NCBI GenBank assembly: GCA_965213735.1
Contig: CBDCAB010000006.1
Coordinates: 2,046,001 to 2,110,000 of the forward strand
Length of the DNA: 64,000 nucleotides
Direction: 5' to 3'
From: CALDTK01 sp965213735
GTDB taxonomy: Bacteria; Bacteroidota; Bacteroidia; Chitinophagales; Saprospiraceae
Every line of letters begins with the position of its first letter. Within the stretch, counting starts at the first letter, position 1. Below, in pieces: positions 7,922 through 16,023 of this stretch. The notes under the pieces are model-generated. The model did not search any database and was not told the DNA's origin. It worked only from the letters and a program-made list of their open reading frames with translations. A program made the position numbers and the translations under genes.

Positions 7922-10117
7922 ATGGAGGTTTTTGTCTATGGTGTGCGGCACCACGGTCCGGGTTCGGCGCGCGCGCTCGAGGAGGCGCTGGCGCGTGATG
8001 CGCCCGATGTGGTAGCTATAGAAATGCCTGCTGATTTTCAGCCTGCGCTCGCCTACCTGGAGGAGTCGGGCCTAGAGCCGCCGGTGGCACTGGTAGCCTA
8101 TGAGGTGAAGGCGGTGCAGCATGCCCTGTTTTACCCTTTAGCTCGGTTTAGCCCCGAGTGGCGAGCCATGCAATGGGCCCTTGCCGCAGCTGTACCTGTA
8201 GTACCAATAGATTTGCCCGCTAGTCTTATGGTGGCGCAGACGCAGGGGCATGAGTCGCACCAGCAAGTACGCGTCGACCCGCTCGGCAAACTTGCTCAAC
8301 TGGCTGGCTACAGTGATCGCGAGCGTTGGTGGGAGCGCACCTTCGAACTGCTCAATCCCGGAGGAGCTGTATTCCCGAAGGTGCAAGAAATGGTGGCGAC
8401 GCTGCGAGAGGCCTATCCCGAAGCCACGGACAATGCCTGTCGTTTGCGCGAGATGCACATGGCGCGCAGTCTGCTACAACTCGAAAAGGAGGGTCATCAG
8501 CGCGTTGGGGTGGTGTGCGGAGCGTGGCACTCCCCTGTTTTGGCGAAAGCTGAATTGAAGAATACTGCAAAGGGTTACGCTTCCGCAAAACGGGGCCTGA
8601 AGGGGCCGAAACTGGATGTGACCTGGATACCTTACACCTACGAGCGGATGCGCACCTGCACGGGCTACGGAGCAGGCGTCGACTCGCCAATCTGGTACGG
8701 GCTGCTGTACGATGATCCACGTCGAGCACCGGCGCACTACCTCACCCTCATCGCCCGCGAATTGCGCTCCGAAGGTCAGGCAGGATCAACGGCGCAGGTG
8801 ATGGATGCGGCTGCACTCGCCCAACAACTCGCTGTGCTCCGCGAACTGGCGCTGCCTGGACTCGACGAACTTCGGGAGGCCGCCCTCAGCACCCTTACCA
8901 GTGGCTCGGAGCTACTGCTCGAGCGCGTGCTTGCAGCTGTCGAAAGCTTGCGAACCACTGGGCGCGTGCCGGAGTCGCTGACTAGCCTGCCCCTGCAGCG
9001 CGACCTAGAGGCGAGGCTCAAAACAACCCGGCTCAGCAAGCCATATCGCGATATGGAAAAGGTGAGCAAAGACCTCGACCTGCGCAAAGCTGCTCACCTC
9101 GAAGCAAGCCAATTGCTCTACCAGTTGCTGCTGCTCGACATCCCCTTCGGAATCAAACTCGACGCTGCACGCGGCGCGCAAGGAACCTTCAAGGAAAGCT
9201 GGATACTCCACTGGCGACCTGACTTTGCGCTGCGCCTGCTGACCTGCCATACCTACGGCCAAACCATCGAGCAGGCAGCGGCTGCACTCCTGCGCGAGCA
9301 ACTCGATGCCGAGCCGACACTGCCGCATCTCACAGCTGCTGTCGATACCATCATTCACGCCGGGCTGTACGGTGAGCTGGCGGATGTGGCCAAACGCATA
9401 CGGCAGCGGGCAGTAGAGACGGTAGATATCTGGATCATTGCTGCAGCCTTGCCTCCTCTGCTGCGGCTGGCGCGCTATGCTTCGCTACGGGTAGAAGAAA
9501 CGAGTTCTATTGCTGCACTGACTAAAGTGCTGCTGCCCAAGCTGGCCGCCGGTCTGAAAGCAGCAAGTTCCGATATCGATGATGACGCCGCCTATGAACG
9601 CTTTCACCGGCTAAAGCGAATGCAGCCATACCTCGCGCTGCAAGAGGACGAGAAGCTGCTCGACGTGTGGTTCGCAGCCTTGCGAGAAGTAATAGCTGCT
9701 CCGCAAGTGCATCCACTGGTGGCTGGCTTTGCGCTACGTACGCTAGTGGACGCAGAGCTTGTCGGCAGTAATGACACTGCCTTGCTGCTGTCACGCAATC
9801 TCGGTCGCGGCGTGTTGCTACCCCAAGCTGCGGCCTTTATTGAGGGCTTTCTGTATTCGAGTGCACTCGTGCTGATCCACCAGCGGGAGGTGTTCGACTT
9901 GTTTGACGGCTGGCTACAGCAGCTGGAGTTAGAAGAGCTGCGAAGCTTGCTGCCAGCGCTACGGAGGGTGTTTGGCCAGTTTAGTGTTTCAGAGCGGAGA
10001 AAACTAGCCGCTCGAGTCAGAGATCCTAGTTCAGCAGCCGAAGCGGCGGCAGATACTACTGAGCTTGCACCTGTTCTTCAAGCTCGTCTGCGGGAGTGGT
10101 TAGGGGCTGGGTGTTAG
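7922..10117 (+). CDS. DUF5682-family protein (YehM-like)
   Basis: 731 residues. The N-terminus shows the family signature GVRHHGPGSA at residues 7-16, then VVAIEMPADF, followed much later by a conserved GAWHSPVL and by long helical regions. The family accompanies MoxR ATPases, DUF5691, VWA and SWIM proteins; its activity is not established. It is the last gene of the three-gene operon. The final codons and the TAG stop are supplied by a G-rich heptanucleotide array, so the last five residues (LGAGC) are probably not native. A perfect 17-base dispersed motif copy lies near codon 206 (VLAKAE). Confidence 0.88.
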   Translation: MEVFVYGVRHHGPGSARALEEALARDAPDVVAIEMPADFQPALAYLEESGLEPPVALVAYEVKAVQHALFYPLARFSPEWRAMQWALAAAVPVVPIDLPASLMVAQTQGHESHQQVRVDPLGKLAQLAGYSDRERWWERTFELLNPGGAVFPKVQEMVATLREAYPEATDNACRLREMHMARSLLQLEKEGHQRVGVVCGAWHSPVLAKAELKNTAKGYASAKRGLKGPKLDVTWIPYTYERMRTCTGYGAGVDSPIWYGLLYDDPRRAPAHYLTLIARELRSEGQAGSTAQVMDAAALAQQLAVLRELALPGLDELREAALSTLTSGSELLLERVLAAVESLRTTGRVPESLTSLPLQRDLEARLKTTRLSKPYRDMEKVSKDLDLRKAAHLEASQLLYQLLLLDIPFGIKLDAARGAQGTFKESWILHWRPDFALRLLTCHTYGQTIEQAAAALLREQLDAEPTLPHLTAAVDTIIHAGLYGELADVAKRIRQRAVETVDIWIIAAALPPLLRLARYASLRVEETSSIAALTKVLLPKLAAGLKAASSDIDDDAAYERFHRLKRMQPYLALQEDEKLLDVWFAALREVIAAPQVHPLVAGFALRTLVDAELVGSNDTALLLSRNLGRGVLLPQAAAFIEGFLYSSALVLIHQREVFDLFDGWLQQLELEELRSLLPALRRVFGQFSVSERRKLAARVRDPSSAAEAAADTTELAPVLQARLREWLGAGC
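8537..8553 (+). repeat. Dispersed motif copy, perfect 17-mer
   Basis: GTTTTGGCGAAAGCTGA, inside the DUF5682 gene, read as VLAKAE. Confidence 0.8.
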
Positions 10118-10205
10118 GGGATGGGGGCTAGGGGCTGGGTGTTAGGGGCTAGGTGCTGGGTGTTAGGGGCTGGGCGCTAGGGGCTGGGTGCTGGGGCTCC
10201 CCCGA
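10100..10205 (+). repeat. G-rich heptanucleotide tandem array
   Basis: About 14 imperfect 7-base units of the form TRGGNGY (TAGGGGC, TGGGTGT, TGGGTGC) are joined in phase. The array lies between the convergent DUF5682 and scpA genes and overlaps both ends. The plus strand supplies TTAG (the DUF5682 stop) and the minus strand CCCTAG (the ScpA stop). The G runs could form quadruplexes. Confidence 0.85.
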
Positions 10206-10941
10206 TAAAAAAGCCGTTGACCTCTCCTTCGCGGGGGTCGAGACTTACTTCATTAGAATTGAGTAGTTCGAGCAGTGCAAGGAATGTTGTGATCGCGTGT
10301 ACGCGATTGATGCACTTGCCAAACAACCACACGAAGCCGATCCTGCCGCGCATACGAACAGCTGAGGTGATGCGCTCACGCTCTTCTTCGACGGTATAGG
10401 GCCAACGCACTACCCGGTGGACGGTCTTTTGCGCTCGATCCTTTTGCCGCTCGAGTACCCGCTCGAATGCTTTGAACAGCTTGAAGAGTGTGACCGATTC
10501 CCATTCTGCTTCCACGAGCGCTTCACCCACCACGGCCTCAAACTGGTCGAGTTGGAAATTACGACCGTAGCGCTTGCTGCGTGTCTCTTCAAGCTGGCGC
10601 AGGTCTTTGAGAATTGCTTTGTAGCGCTTGTACTCCAGCAGACGGTCTACAAGCTCCTGGCGCGGATCGATAGCATTGCCAGCCTCATCTTTTGGCAGTC
10701 GTGGTATGAGCACCCGCGCTTTAATAGACATGAGTGTAGCAGCTACCAGCAAAAACTCCCCCGCCAGCGACAGGTCGAGCTTTTGCGCCGCTTTAATATA
10801 GGCTAGAAAATCATCGGTAATTTGCGCAATAGGAATGTTGCGAATGTCTATCTCGTCTCGTTCGATGAAGAACAGCAACAAATCAAATGGCCCCTCGAAC
10901 TGAGGTAGTTCAATATGATAAGCCGAAGGTAATTGTGTCAT
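10177..10941 (-). CDS. scpA: Segregation and condensation protein A
   Basis: 254 residues. The N-terminus YHIELPQFEGPFDLLLFFIERDEIDI and the helical block PIAQITDDFLAYI / LLVAATLMSIKARVLIPR are diagnostic of the ScpA kleisin. It bridges SMC and ScpB in the chromosome condensin. The last residues (GGAPAPSP) and the TAG stop are encoded by the heptanucleotide array and are not part of the family. scpB is not adjacent. Another heptanucleotide array lies upstream, between this gene and the next. Confidence 0.95.
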   Translation of the reverse strand: MTQLPSAYHIELPQFEGPFDLLLFFIERDEIDIRNIPIAQITDDFLAYIKAAQKLDLSLAGEFLLVAATLMSIKARVLIPRLPKDEAGNAIDPRQELVDRLLEYKRYKAILKDLRQLEETRSKRYGRNFQLDQFEAVVGEALVEAEWESVTLFKLFKAFERVLERQKDRAQKTVHRVVRWPYTVEEERERITSAVRMRGRIGFVWLFGKCINRVHAITTFLALLELLNSNEVSLDPREGEVNGFFIGGAPAPSP

Positions 10942-10982
10942 CGTCCATCCTTTCTGTGGCCGCAGCTACAGATTTGTAAAGA

Positions 10983-11022
10983 ACCCAGCACCCAGTACCC
11001 AGCACCCAGTACCCAGCACCCA
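10983..11022 (-). repeat. Heptanucleotide tandem array (ACCCAGY)
   Basis: Five nearly perfect 7-base units alternate ACCCAGC and ACCCAGT (minus strand TGGGTGC / TGGGTAC). The array sits just upstream of scpA and directly after the stop of the next gene on the same strand. Same consensus class as the array at the other end of scpA, in inverted orientation. Confidence 0.85.
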
Positions 11023-11030
11023 CTTCTCCC

Positions 11031-12473
11031 TTACTTACCTCGCACTGTTGTACTCTCGTTGATCCAACAATCGACCGTGTAGGAGGATCCTGGCTTTAAG
11101 CCATTCATGAAGATGTCGGACTTGTCGGGCATGTACTGCGTGTAGCGATTGATGAGCGTATTCGCTTCGGAGGCAGCGCTAGGATCGATGCTTTTGGCAC
11201 GTTGCCACTGATCGATGGCTACCCACACCACGCGTTGTGATTCGAAGCCGGTGCCCGAACCACACAGTGGTCCACTGGAGGCGTAGAGTTTGCCGATGAG
11301 CAGGTAAGGCTCGCCCCAGCCGCTTTTTGCATCAGCCGCACGCCGTGCCCACTGCCGTGAGCTGGAGAAATTACGCAAATTGCCGTAGTAGAGTTTGGCA
11401 ATGACAAGAGCGAGTTGTGCTTTGCGCTCATCGTCGTTGGTGTCGTTGTACTGCGCTTCGAGGCAATCCACAGCATCGCGGTACTTGCCGTCTTGGATCA
11501 TGCCAAAGCAGCCACTGCGACCTGAACTCGAGGCGACTTCTTGGGGACGCACCTTATTGGCCGCTGCTACGACACGGGCTAGATCAGCATCGTCGGCTGG
11601 GCAGCCACCAAAACGCAAATAACCTGCAATCTGAGACAGCCGCACATAATCATCGAGATTTTCATCTACTTCAGGAAGATACTTATCCTTGAAGTACTGG
11701 CAGCCATAGAATCCTTGCACCTGCTCGAAGTAAGCCAGGCGCACAGGTACGTAGTTGTCGATGATGTTCCAGCGCTCGCGTTCTTCTGTGGTTTTGGCGG
11801 AAGCCTTACCCTGCTCGAGCCGCTGCGTGATGAAATTCGCCGTCTCTCGCGCCTCAGCCTCGGAAATCTCGTTCGCCTCGTGCAGGTCGACCACCAAGCT
11901 CGCCAGCGGGTTGAGGATATAGTCGCCAGCTTTCATGCCATCCTTCGCCACCACCTCCTGAAACATGTCGTAGATTTCTTTCTTTGACTTTTCACCAGGA
12001 TACTTGTAGAAGTAGTCAAACGCTTTGCGGCCTGTCATGTCACCATCGTCTGGATAACAGGCTGCAATCTGATCGTAGAGCTGAAATATGGTATCGCGGT
12101 AAGCCCGCTGTTTGCCAACATCAGTAGTCTGCGAGGCGAAGTACTCCATGAAGTATATACCATCTGTGAGTACAGTGTTGCGGCGCCCATCTGCAGCCGG
12201 AGCAACTTCCCATACGCCGCGCCAGAGCTTGTACGCCTTGTCTATCTGCTGCGTCTTGAGGAAGTCGCGGTAGATCACGTAATTATCCTCTACTAGACCT
12301 GGATTGGGTGTGTCCGTGAATTTTGGGCAGGGGCTGAGCACCTCATTGGCCTTGGGCGCCGAAACAGTCGAAGGATTTTTCTTGCTAGTGGTATCGGTGG
12401 TCGTCGTTTTGGGTGTGCAGGCGAGGTAGAGGGTGCTGACTGCGAAGAGGCAGAGGGTAGCCAGATGTTTCAT
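11031..12473 (-). CDS. TPR-like lipoprotein, paralogue of the upstream gene
   Basis: 480 residues. A lipoprotein signal ends at LYLAC (Cys19), followed by a Thr/Lys-rich linker, which predicts anchoring to the periplasmic face of a membrane. The body aligns with the protein encoded upstream at 12577-13944: YVIYRDFLKT..AYKLWRGVWEVAPAADGRR corresponds to HVLYRDAMKM..AYPLWQAVYNAAPAADGER. Helical repeats in the C-terminal third (AKLYYGNLRNFSSSRQWARRA, GEPYLLIGKLYASS) look like TPRs. No enzymatic motif is visible. Together with the upstream paralogue and the beta-barrel next to coaX it resembles a conserved Bacteroidota envelope gene set of unknown function. Confidence 0.75.
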   Translation of the reverse strand: MKHLATLCLFAVSTLYLACTPKTTTTDTTSKKNPSTVSAPKANEVLSPCPKFTDTPNPGLVEDNYVIYRDFLKTQQIDKAYKLWRGVWEVAPAADGRRNTVLTDGIYFMEYFASQTTDVGKQRAYRDTIFQLYDQIAACYPDDGDMTGRKAFDYFYKYPGEKSKKEIYDMFQEVVAKDGMKAGDYILNPLASLVVDLHEANEISEAEARETANFITQRLEQGKASAKTTEERERWNIIDNYVPVRLAYFEQVQGFYGCQYFKDKYLPEVDENLDDYVRLSQIAGYLRFGGCPADDADLARVVAAANKVRPQEVASSSGRSGCFGMIQDGKYRDAVDCLEAQYNDTNDDERKAQLALVIAKLYYGNLRNFSSSRQWARRAADAKSGWGEPYLLIGKLYASSGPLCGSGTGFESQRVVWVAIDQWQRAKSIDPSAASEANTLINRYTQYMPDKSDIFMNGLKPGSSYTVDCWINESTTVRGK

Positions 12474-12519
12474 GAGAAATGCAATTTTCAGACGTTGCCA
12501 ATGTAACTAGACTATATGC

Positions 12520-12553
12520 AAAAGCCCCAAACTCAGGTGAGTCTGGGGCTTTT
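12520..12553 (-). terminator. Rho-independent terminator
   Basis: Stem AAAAGCCCCA.ACTC / GAGT.TGGGGCTTTT (14 pairs, one mismatch) with a 4-base loop, followed by TTTTG on the minus strand. It lies just after the stop of the gene ending at 12577 and before the start of the next; the symmetry of A and T ends would let it act on either strand. Confidence 0.85.
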
Positions 12554-12576
12554 GTAAAAGGCTCGCTTGTGGAGAA

Positions 12577-13944
12577 TTAGCCAGCTGCGCGCACACTCAC
12601 CGTTTCGCCAATCCAGCATCCGGTACTGCGGCTTTCGCCTTCCTTTATACCACGCTCGAAGAGCATCTCACGGGTCGGGAGTGAGCCAGAATACTTGTTG
12701 ATACGATCTTGTGCTGCATCCGCTGTTTCTGGGTCGCCCTTGGCTTGCGCATATTTATTGAGAGCGGCAATGATGACGAGACGCTGCTCGAAAGGATCGG
12801 TGCTGCACGAGCGGCTCGATGAGGCATACATATCACCAATCATCATGTAAGCCTTGCCGTAGCCAGGTTTTACTTCGAGTGCTTTGTTGGCATATTCACG
12901 TGCCCGGGAACTCGAATTCTTATCAGATCGATAAACCTGCGCCATACGCAAGTAGATCGCTGCCTTAGACTCAGCTGATGTCTGTGCTTCGACAGCTTGT
13001 TCGTACTTAGCCAAGGCACCATCTATATCACCAGTCTCGTACAGCTGGTTGCCTGCGTACATCGGGTTGTTCTCGAGGCGCTCGCGCTCCTTAAACTCAC
13101 GATCCTTAGCACCAATTTCTGCCAGAAGTGGATCTTCCTTGTCGCAGCCAACCTGAAGCAGTTGAGTGTAGACATCTTGATAAGTCTCTGGATCATCGGG
13201 ATTGGCGCGATAGACTGGTTCGAGCTTGGCTTTGAAGTACTCACAGTCAAACACATTGCGCTCGACGGCTGCAATAGCCTGGTCGGCTGCTTCTTGTGCA
13301 GTCAGATAGTCAGTAGCCTTGGGTCCTGCCTCATTGGCGGCAACAATTCCTCGTGCCTGCTCAATCATTTGACGTGCTTCAGCCTGATCGATGAGCTTAT
13401 TGGAAAACATGTAGCTCACCAAGTAGCCAATCGGAGTGATGACGCGAAAATCAGTCTTATTGCCGCCCACTTTCATCGCCTCCTTGGCTATGGGATAGGT
13501 GTCAGCATAGGGCGTCTGCATGGTGTAGAACATATCGTACACCTGTAGGCCGAGACTTTGTGCCTCATTGCCGGGGTAGCACTGACGCTCCTGCTCGTAG
13601 AGCTTGGCCACCATCGCTGCGTATTCAGCTTTTTTGGCGGGATCTGTCTCATTGGCATACATGTCGAGGTAGATCTCGCGGCCGTCGGTATAGTGGAAGG
13701 GGCGCTCACCATCCGCTGCGGGAGCGGCATTATATACTGCTTGCCATAGCGGATAGGCAGTCTTGTAATCCTTCATCTTCATCGCATCGCGGTAGAGCAC
13801 ATGCTTTTCGATGATGGTATTTTGCTCCCCTTGCGGCATCATTTTCCATGACTTACAGGCGTCGTCCGCTTGCGCAAAAACTCCAAGTGAGAAAAGGCAG
13901 AGCAGTCCGAAAGTGTAGCTGAGTCGAAACATAGGTGGTGTCAT
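12577..13944 (-). CDS. Secreted TPR-repeat protein
   Basis: About 455 residues with a signal peptide (LSYTFGLLCLFSLGVFAQ, cleaved before ADDAC). The chosen ATG overlaps the TGA of the upstream barrel gene (TGATG), showing translational coupling. TPR-like helices are seen in YETGDIDGALAKYEQAVEA, AAIYLRMAQVYR and GKAYMMIGDMYASSSRSC. It is a paralogue of the lipoprotein downstream but lacks the lipobox. No catalytic motif is visible. Probably a periplasmic scaffold that works with the adjacent outer-membrane protein. Confidence 0.75.
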   Translation of the reverse strand: MTPPMFRLSYTFGLLCLFSLGVFAQADDACKSWKMMPQGEQNTIIEKHVLYRDAMKMKDYKTAYPLWQAVYNAAPAADGERPFHYTDGREIYLDMYANETDPAKKAEYAAMVAKLYEQERQCYPGNEAQSLGLQVYDMFYTMQTPYADTYPIAKEAMKVGGNKTDFRVITPIGYLVSYMFSNKLIDQAEARQMIEQARGIVAANEAGPKATDYLTAQEAADQAIAAVERNVFDCEYFKAKLEPVYRANPDDPETYQDVYTQLLQVGCDKEDPLLAEIGAKDREFKERERLENNPMYAGNQLYETGDIDGALAKYEQAVEAQTSAESKAAIYLRMAQVYRSDKNSSSRAREYANKALEVKPGYGKAYMMIGDMYASSSRSCSTDPFEQRLVIIAALNKYAQAKGDPETADAAQDRINKYSGSLPTREMLFERGIKEGESRSTGCWIGETVSVRAAG

Positions 13945-15278
13945 CAATTAAATCTCCGTTTGTAGAACCAGGAGTTGTCGGTAAGGGTAAATCCAACTAC
14001 CAAACGCACGTAGCGCTGTGTTATATCTCCCTCAGCGCCAAATCGGCCTGCATTTAAGCTGAGGTTAACATAGGAAACTTCCTCACGCGGCTGAACGATA
14101 GGTAAGCCTAAGCCGAAGGTGACGCCATACTCGGGGTCTACCCCCTGGCGTGGATCCTCGTGGAGATAAGCACCCGCGCGATAGCGTACGCGATTCCAGT
14201 ATTTGCCGAAAGCTTGGTAATTGGGAATCCACTCCACGCCCGCAGCCAAGCGAGTCACGTTGTCGCCAGTCTCCAAAGGCCGCAAGCTGTTGCTGAAGCC
14301 CGACCAGTTGACGCGCCTGATGTCAAAACCTGCGGAGAATTTATTGCGGTGGCGATACATCACGCCGATGCCAAATTGATTCGGCAGTTTCACCTCTTGA
14401 GACTCATCGCGCTCGAAGGCGAGGGTGTCGAGGATGCCGAAGATGTTTTCATTGGTAATTACGCGTGAGGCTTCTCCTTTGAGCGTGGTGCCGAGGGTGC
14501 TGCTGGCTCCGAAGGTGAGTGTTTTGGTGGGGCCCGACTCTCCACTTGCGAGCACGAGGTCGTACTGCAATCCAAACTGTGCCTCGATGCCGCGCGCCCG
14601 CAGTGCATCGGTATCAGTGAGCAGCGATGCGCCAATAAAACTCGAGTCTGCACCGCGCGCGAACAGCTGTTGCTGGTTATTGGTGCGCCCGAAGATGTAA
14701 CTCAGGTTGAGTCCTGCACGCCAGGTTTTTTTATATTCAACAGCGTTGCCCCACTGCAGTCTGTAGTAGCCACCGCTTCCGCGAAAACGATTGACGAACT
14801 GGCCCAAGCCTGGCTCATCCGAAACGAGCTCCACGTTATAACCTACGTTGGAGTACGGCGCCAGGGAAAACATCATGGCATTGCGCACCTTATGCTGTCG
14901 CCCATCGAGTACGGTGTTGAGCGTGTTTTGCAATGGAAAAGCGAGGCTCAGGTATTGGAGGTTGCCGTTGAGATTGTCATTCTCGATACTGCCATCACTC
15001 AAAGTAGAGCGCTCCAGGCCCACTCCCACCTGAAAGCTCGTATAACGTAGCGCGGCGAGTGCAGCAGGGTTGCTCGGACTAGCAATATGGGTATCGTGAA
15101 ATCCTATACCTATACCTCCCATGCCTAGTTGTGCACTATAAGCAAAGGGAATCAAATCACCCACACCGAAGCGGGAGTAAGGGCTGTTGGCTTTGGGTAA
15201 AGGCACCTCCTGCGCAGTGACAGCATATGTGCTACTAAGCAGCAGGACTGCAAAGCAAAGTCTAAGAATTGTTGGCAT
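13944..15278 (-). CDS. Outer-membrane beta-barrel protein (SPYSRFGVGDL type)
   Basis: 444 residues with a signal peptide ending at VTAQ, then SPYSRFGVGDL, a start seen in Bacteroidota outer-membrane proteins encoded next to coaX. The sequence alternates aromatic and polar residues in strand-like segments and ends NSWFYKRRFN, as outer-membrane barrels do. It overlaps coaX by 17 bases and the following TPR gene by one. The order coaX, barrel, TPR protein is conserved in many Bacteroidota, to my recollection. Its transport or assembly role is unknown. Confidence 0.8.
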   Translation of the reverse strand: MPTILRLCFAVLLLSSTYAVTAQEVPLPKANSPYSRFGVGDLIPFAYSAQLGMGGIGIGFHDTHIASPSNPAALAALRYTSFQVGVGLERSTLSDGSIENDNLNGNLQYLSLAFPLQNTLNTVLDGRQHKVRNAMMFSLAPYSNVGYNVELVSDEPGLGQFVNRFRGSGGYYRLQWGNAVEYKKTWRAGLNLSYIFGRTNNQQQLFARGADSSFIGASLLTDTDALRARGIEAQFGLQYDLVLASGESGPTKTLTFGASSTLGTTLKGEASRVITNENIFGILDTLAFERDESQEVKLPNQFGIGVMYRHRNKFSAGFDIRRVNWSGFSNSLRPLETGDNVTRLAAGVEWIPNYQAFGKYWNRVRYRAGAYLHEDPRQGVDPEYGVTFGLGLPIVQPREEVSYVNLSLNAGRFGAEGDITQRYVRLVVGFTLTDNSWFYKRRFN

Positions 15279-15996
15279 AGCTATGCAATTTGGCCAGGCC
15301 CTCGAGCACGAGGTGTGGCCGGTAGTTCAGCCCGCTTGGCAAATGCGGGCGCAAAAATGGCACATCCCCACCACATAGTAGCACCTGGCCACTTGGATGG
15401 TTTTGGCGAAAGCTAGCAACGTATGCAGCTACCTCCCGCACAGCCCCCTGCAGCACCCCCAGTTGGAGCGCAGAAAGGGTTGACGTACCCCACTCTAAGG
15501 TCTCTGGCCAAACCAGCGGCACCAGGGGTAGCTTGCCTGTAAAATCGTGCATGGCACGCCGCCGAAGCTGCAAACCAGGACTGATGTTGCCGCCCAAGTA
15601 AGTGGCATCTTCCCCTACTCGTTCGTAGGTAATGCAGGTGCCGACATCGACAATGAGCAATTCGCTCTTTGGGTATATCGCCTGAGCTGCCACCGCCGCT
15701 GCCAGTCGATCAACTCCGAGCGTGGCAGGCGTGTCATACGCTACCTGCAGCGGACAGGCTGCGGGCCATTCATACGACCACACCGGGGCCACTTTTGCTA
15801 ATTTGCTGCGCCACCTCGCCTCACCATTGCCCGTAGCCAGCAATGCATAATCATGTGCTTCTTGCAGCCGCAGCCAGGCTAAGGCTTCTGATTTACGCGC
15901 ACGCGCATAAGTGTGCACCTCCACCAAGTTGCCTGCACGAAAGCGCCCGAGCTTTAGTCGTGAATTACCCAGATCGATTGCCCAGAGTGTGTGCAT
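15262..15996 (-). CDS. coaX: Type III pantothenate kinase
   Basis: About 244 residues. It starts MHTLWAIDLGNSRLKLG, which holds the phosphate-1 motif D-G-N-S; an upstream in-frame TTG at 16023 is rejected because the family starts right before this motif. LLIVDVGTCITYE is the phosphate-2 motif and GGNISPGLQLR the pantothenate-binding region. It makes 4'-phosphopantothenate, the first step of CoA synthesis. It follows purH on the same strand. A copy of the dispersed motif encodes ASFRQN within the C-terminal half. Confidence 0.93.
   Translation of the reverse strand: MHTLWAIDLGNSRLKLGRFRAGNLVEVHTYARARKSEALAWLRLQEAHDYALLATGNGEARWRSKLAKVAPVWSYEWPAACPLQVAYDTPATLGVDRLAAAVAAQAIYPKSELLIVDVGTCITYERVGEDATYLGGNISPGLQLRRRAMHDFTGKLPLVPLVWPETLEWGTSTLSALQLGVLQGAVREVAAYVASFRQNHPSGQVLLCGGDVPFLRPHLPSGLNYRPHLVLEGLAKLHSYANNS
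15400..15414 (+). repeat. Dispersed motif copy (15 of 17)
   Basis: GTTTTGGCGAAAGCT, antisense to coaX, where it is read as SFRQN. Confidence 0.75.
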
Positions 15997-16023
15997 CCCT
16001 ATGCCAACGTGCGTGAGCAGCAA

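Noticed and set aside
14202..14214. TTTGCCGAAAGCT as another dispersed motif copy
   Set aside because: One core mismatch, but five differences from the 17-base form; not counted.
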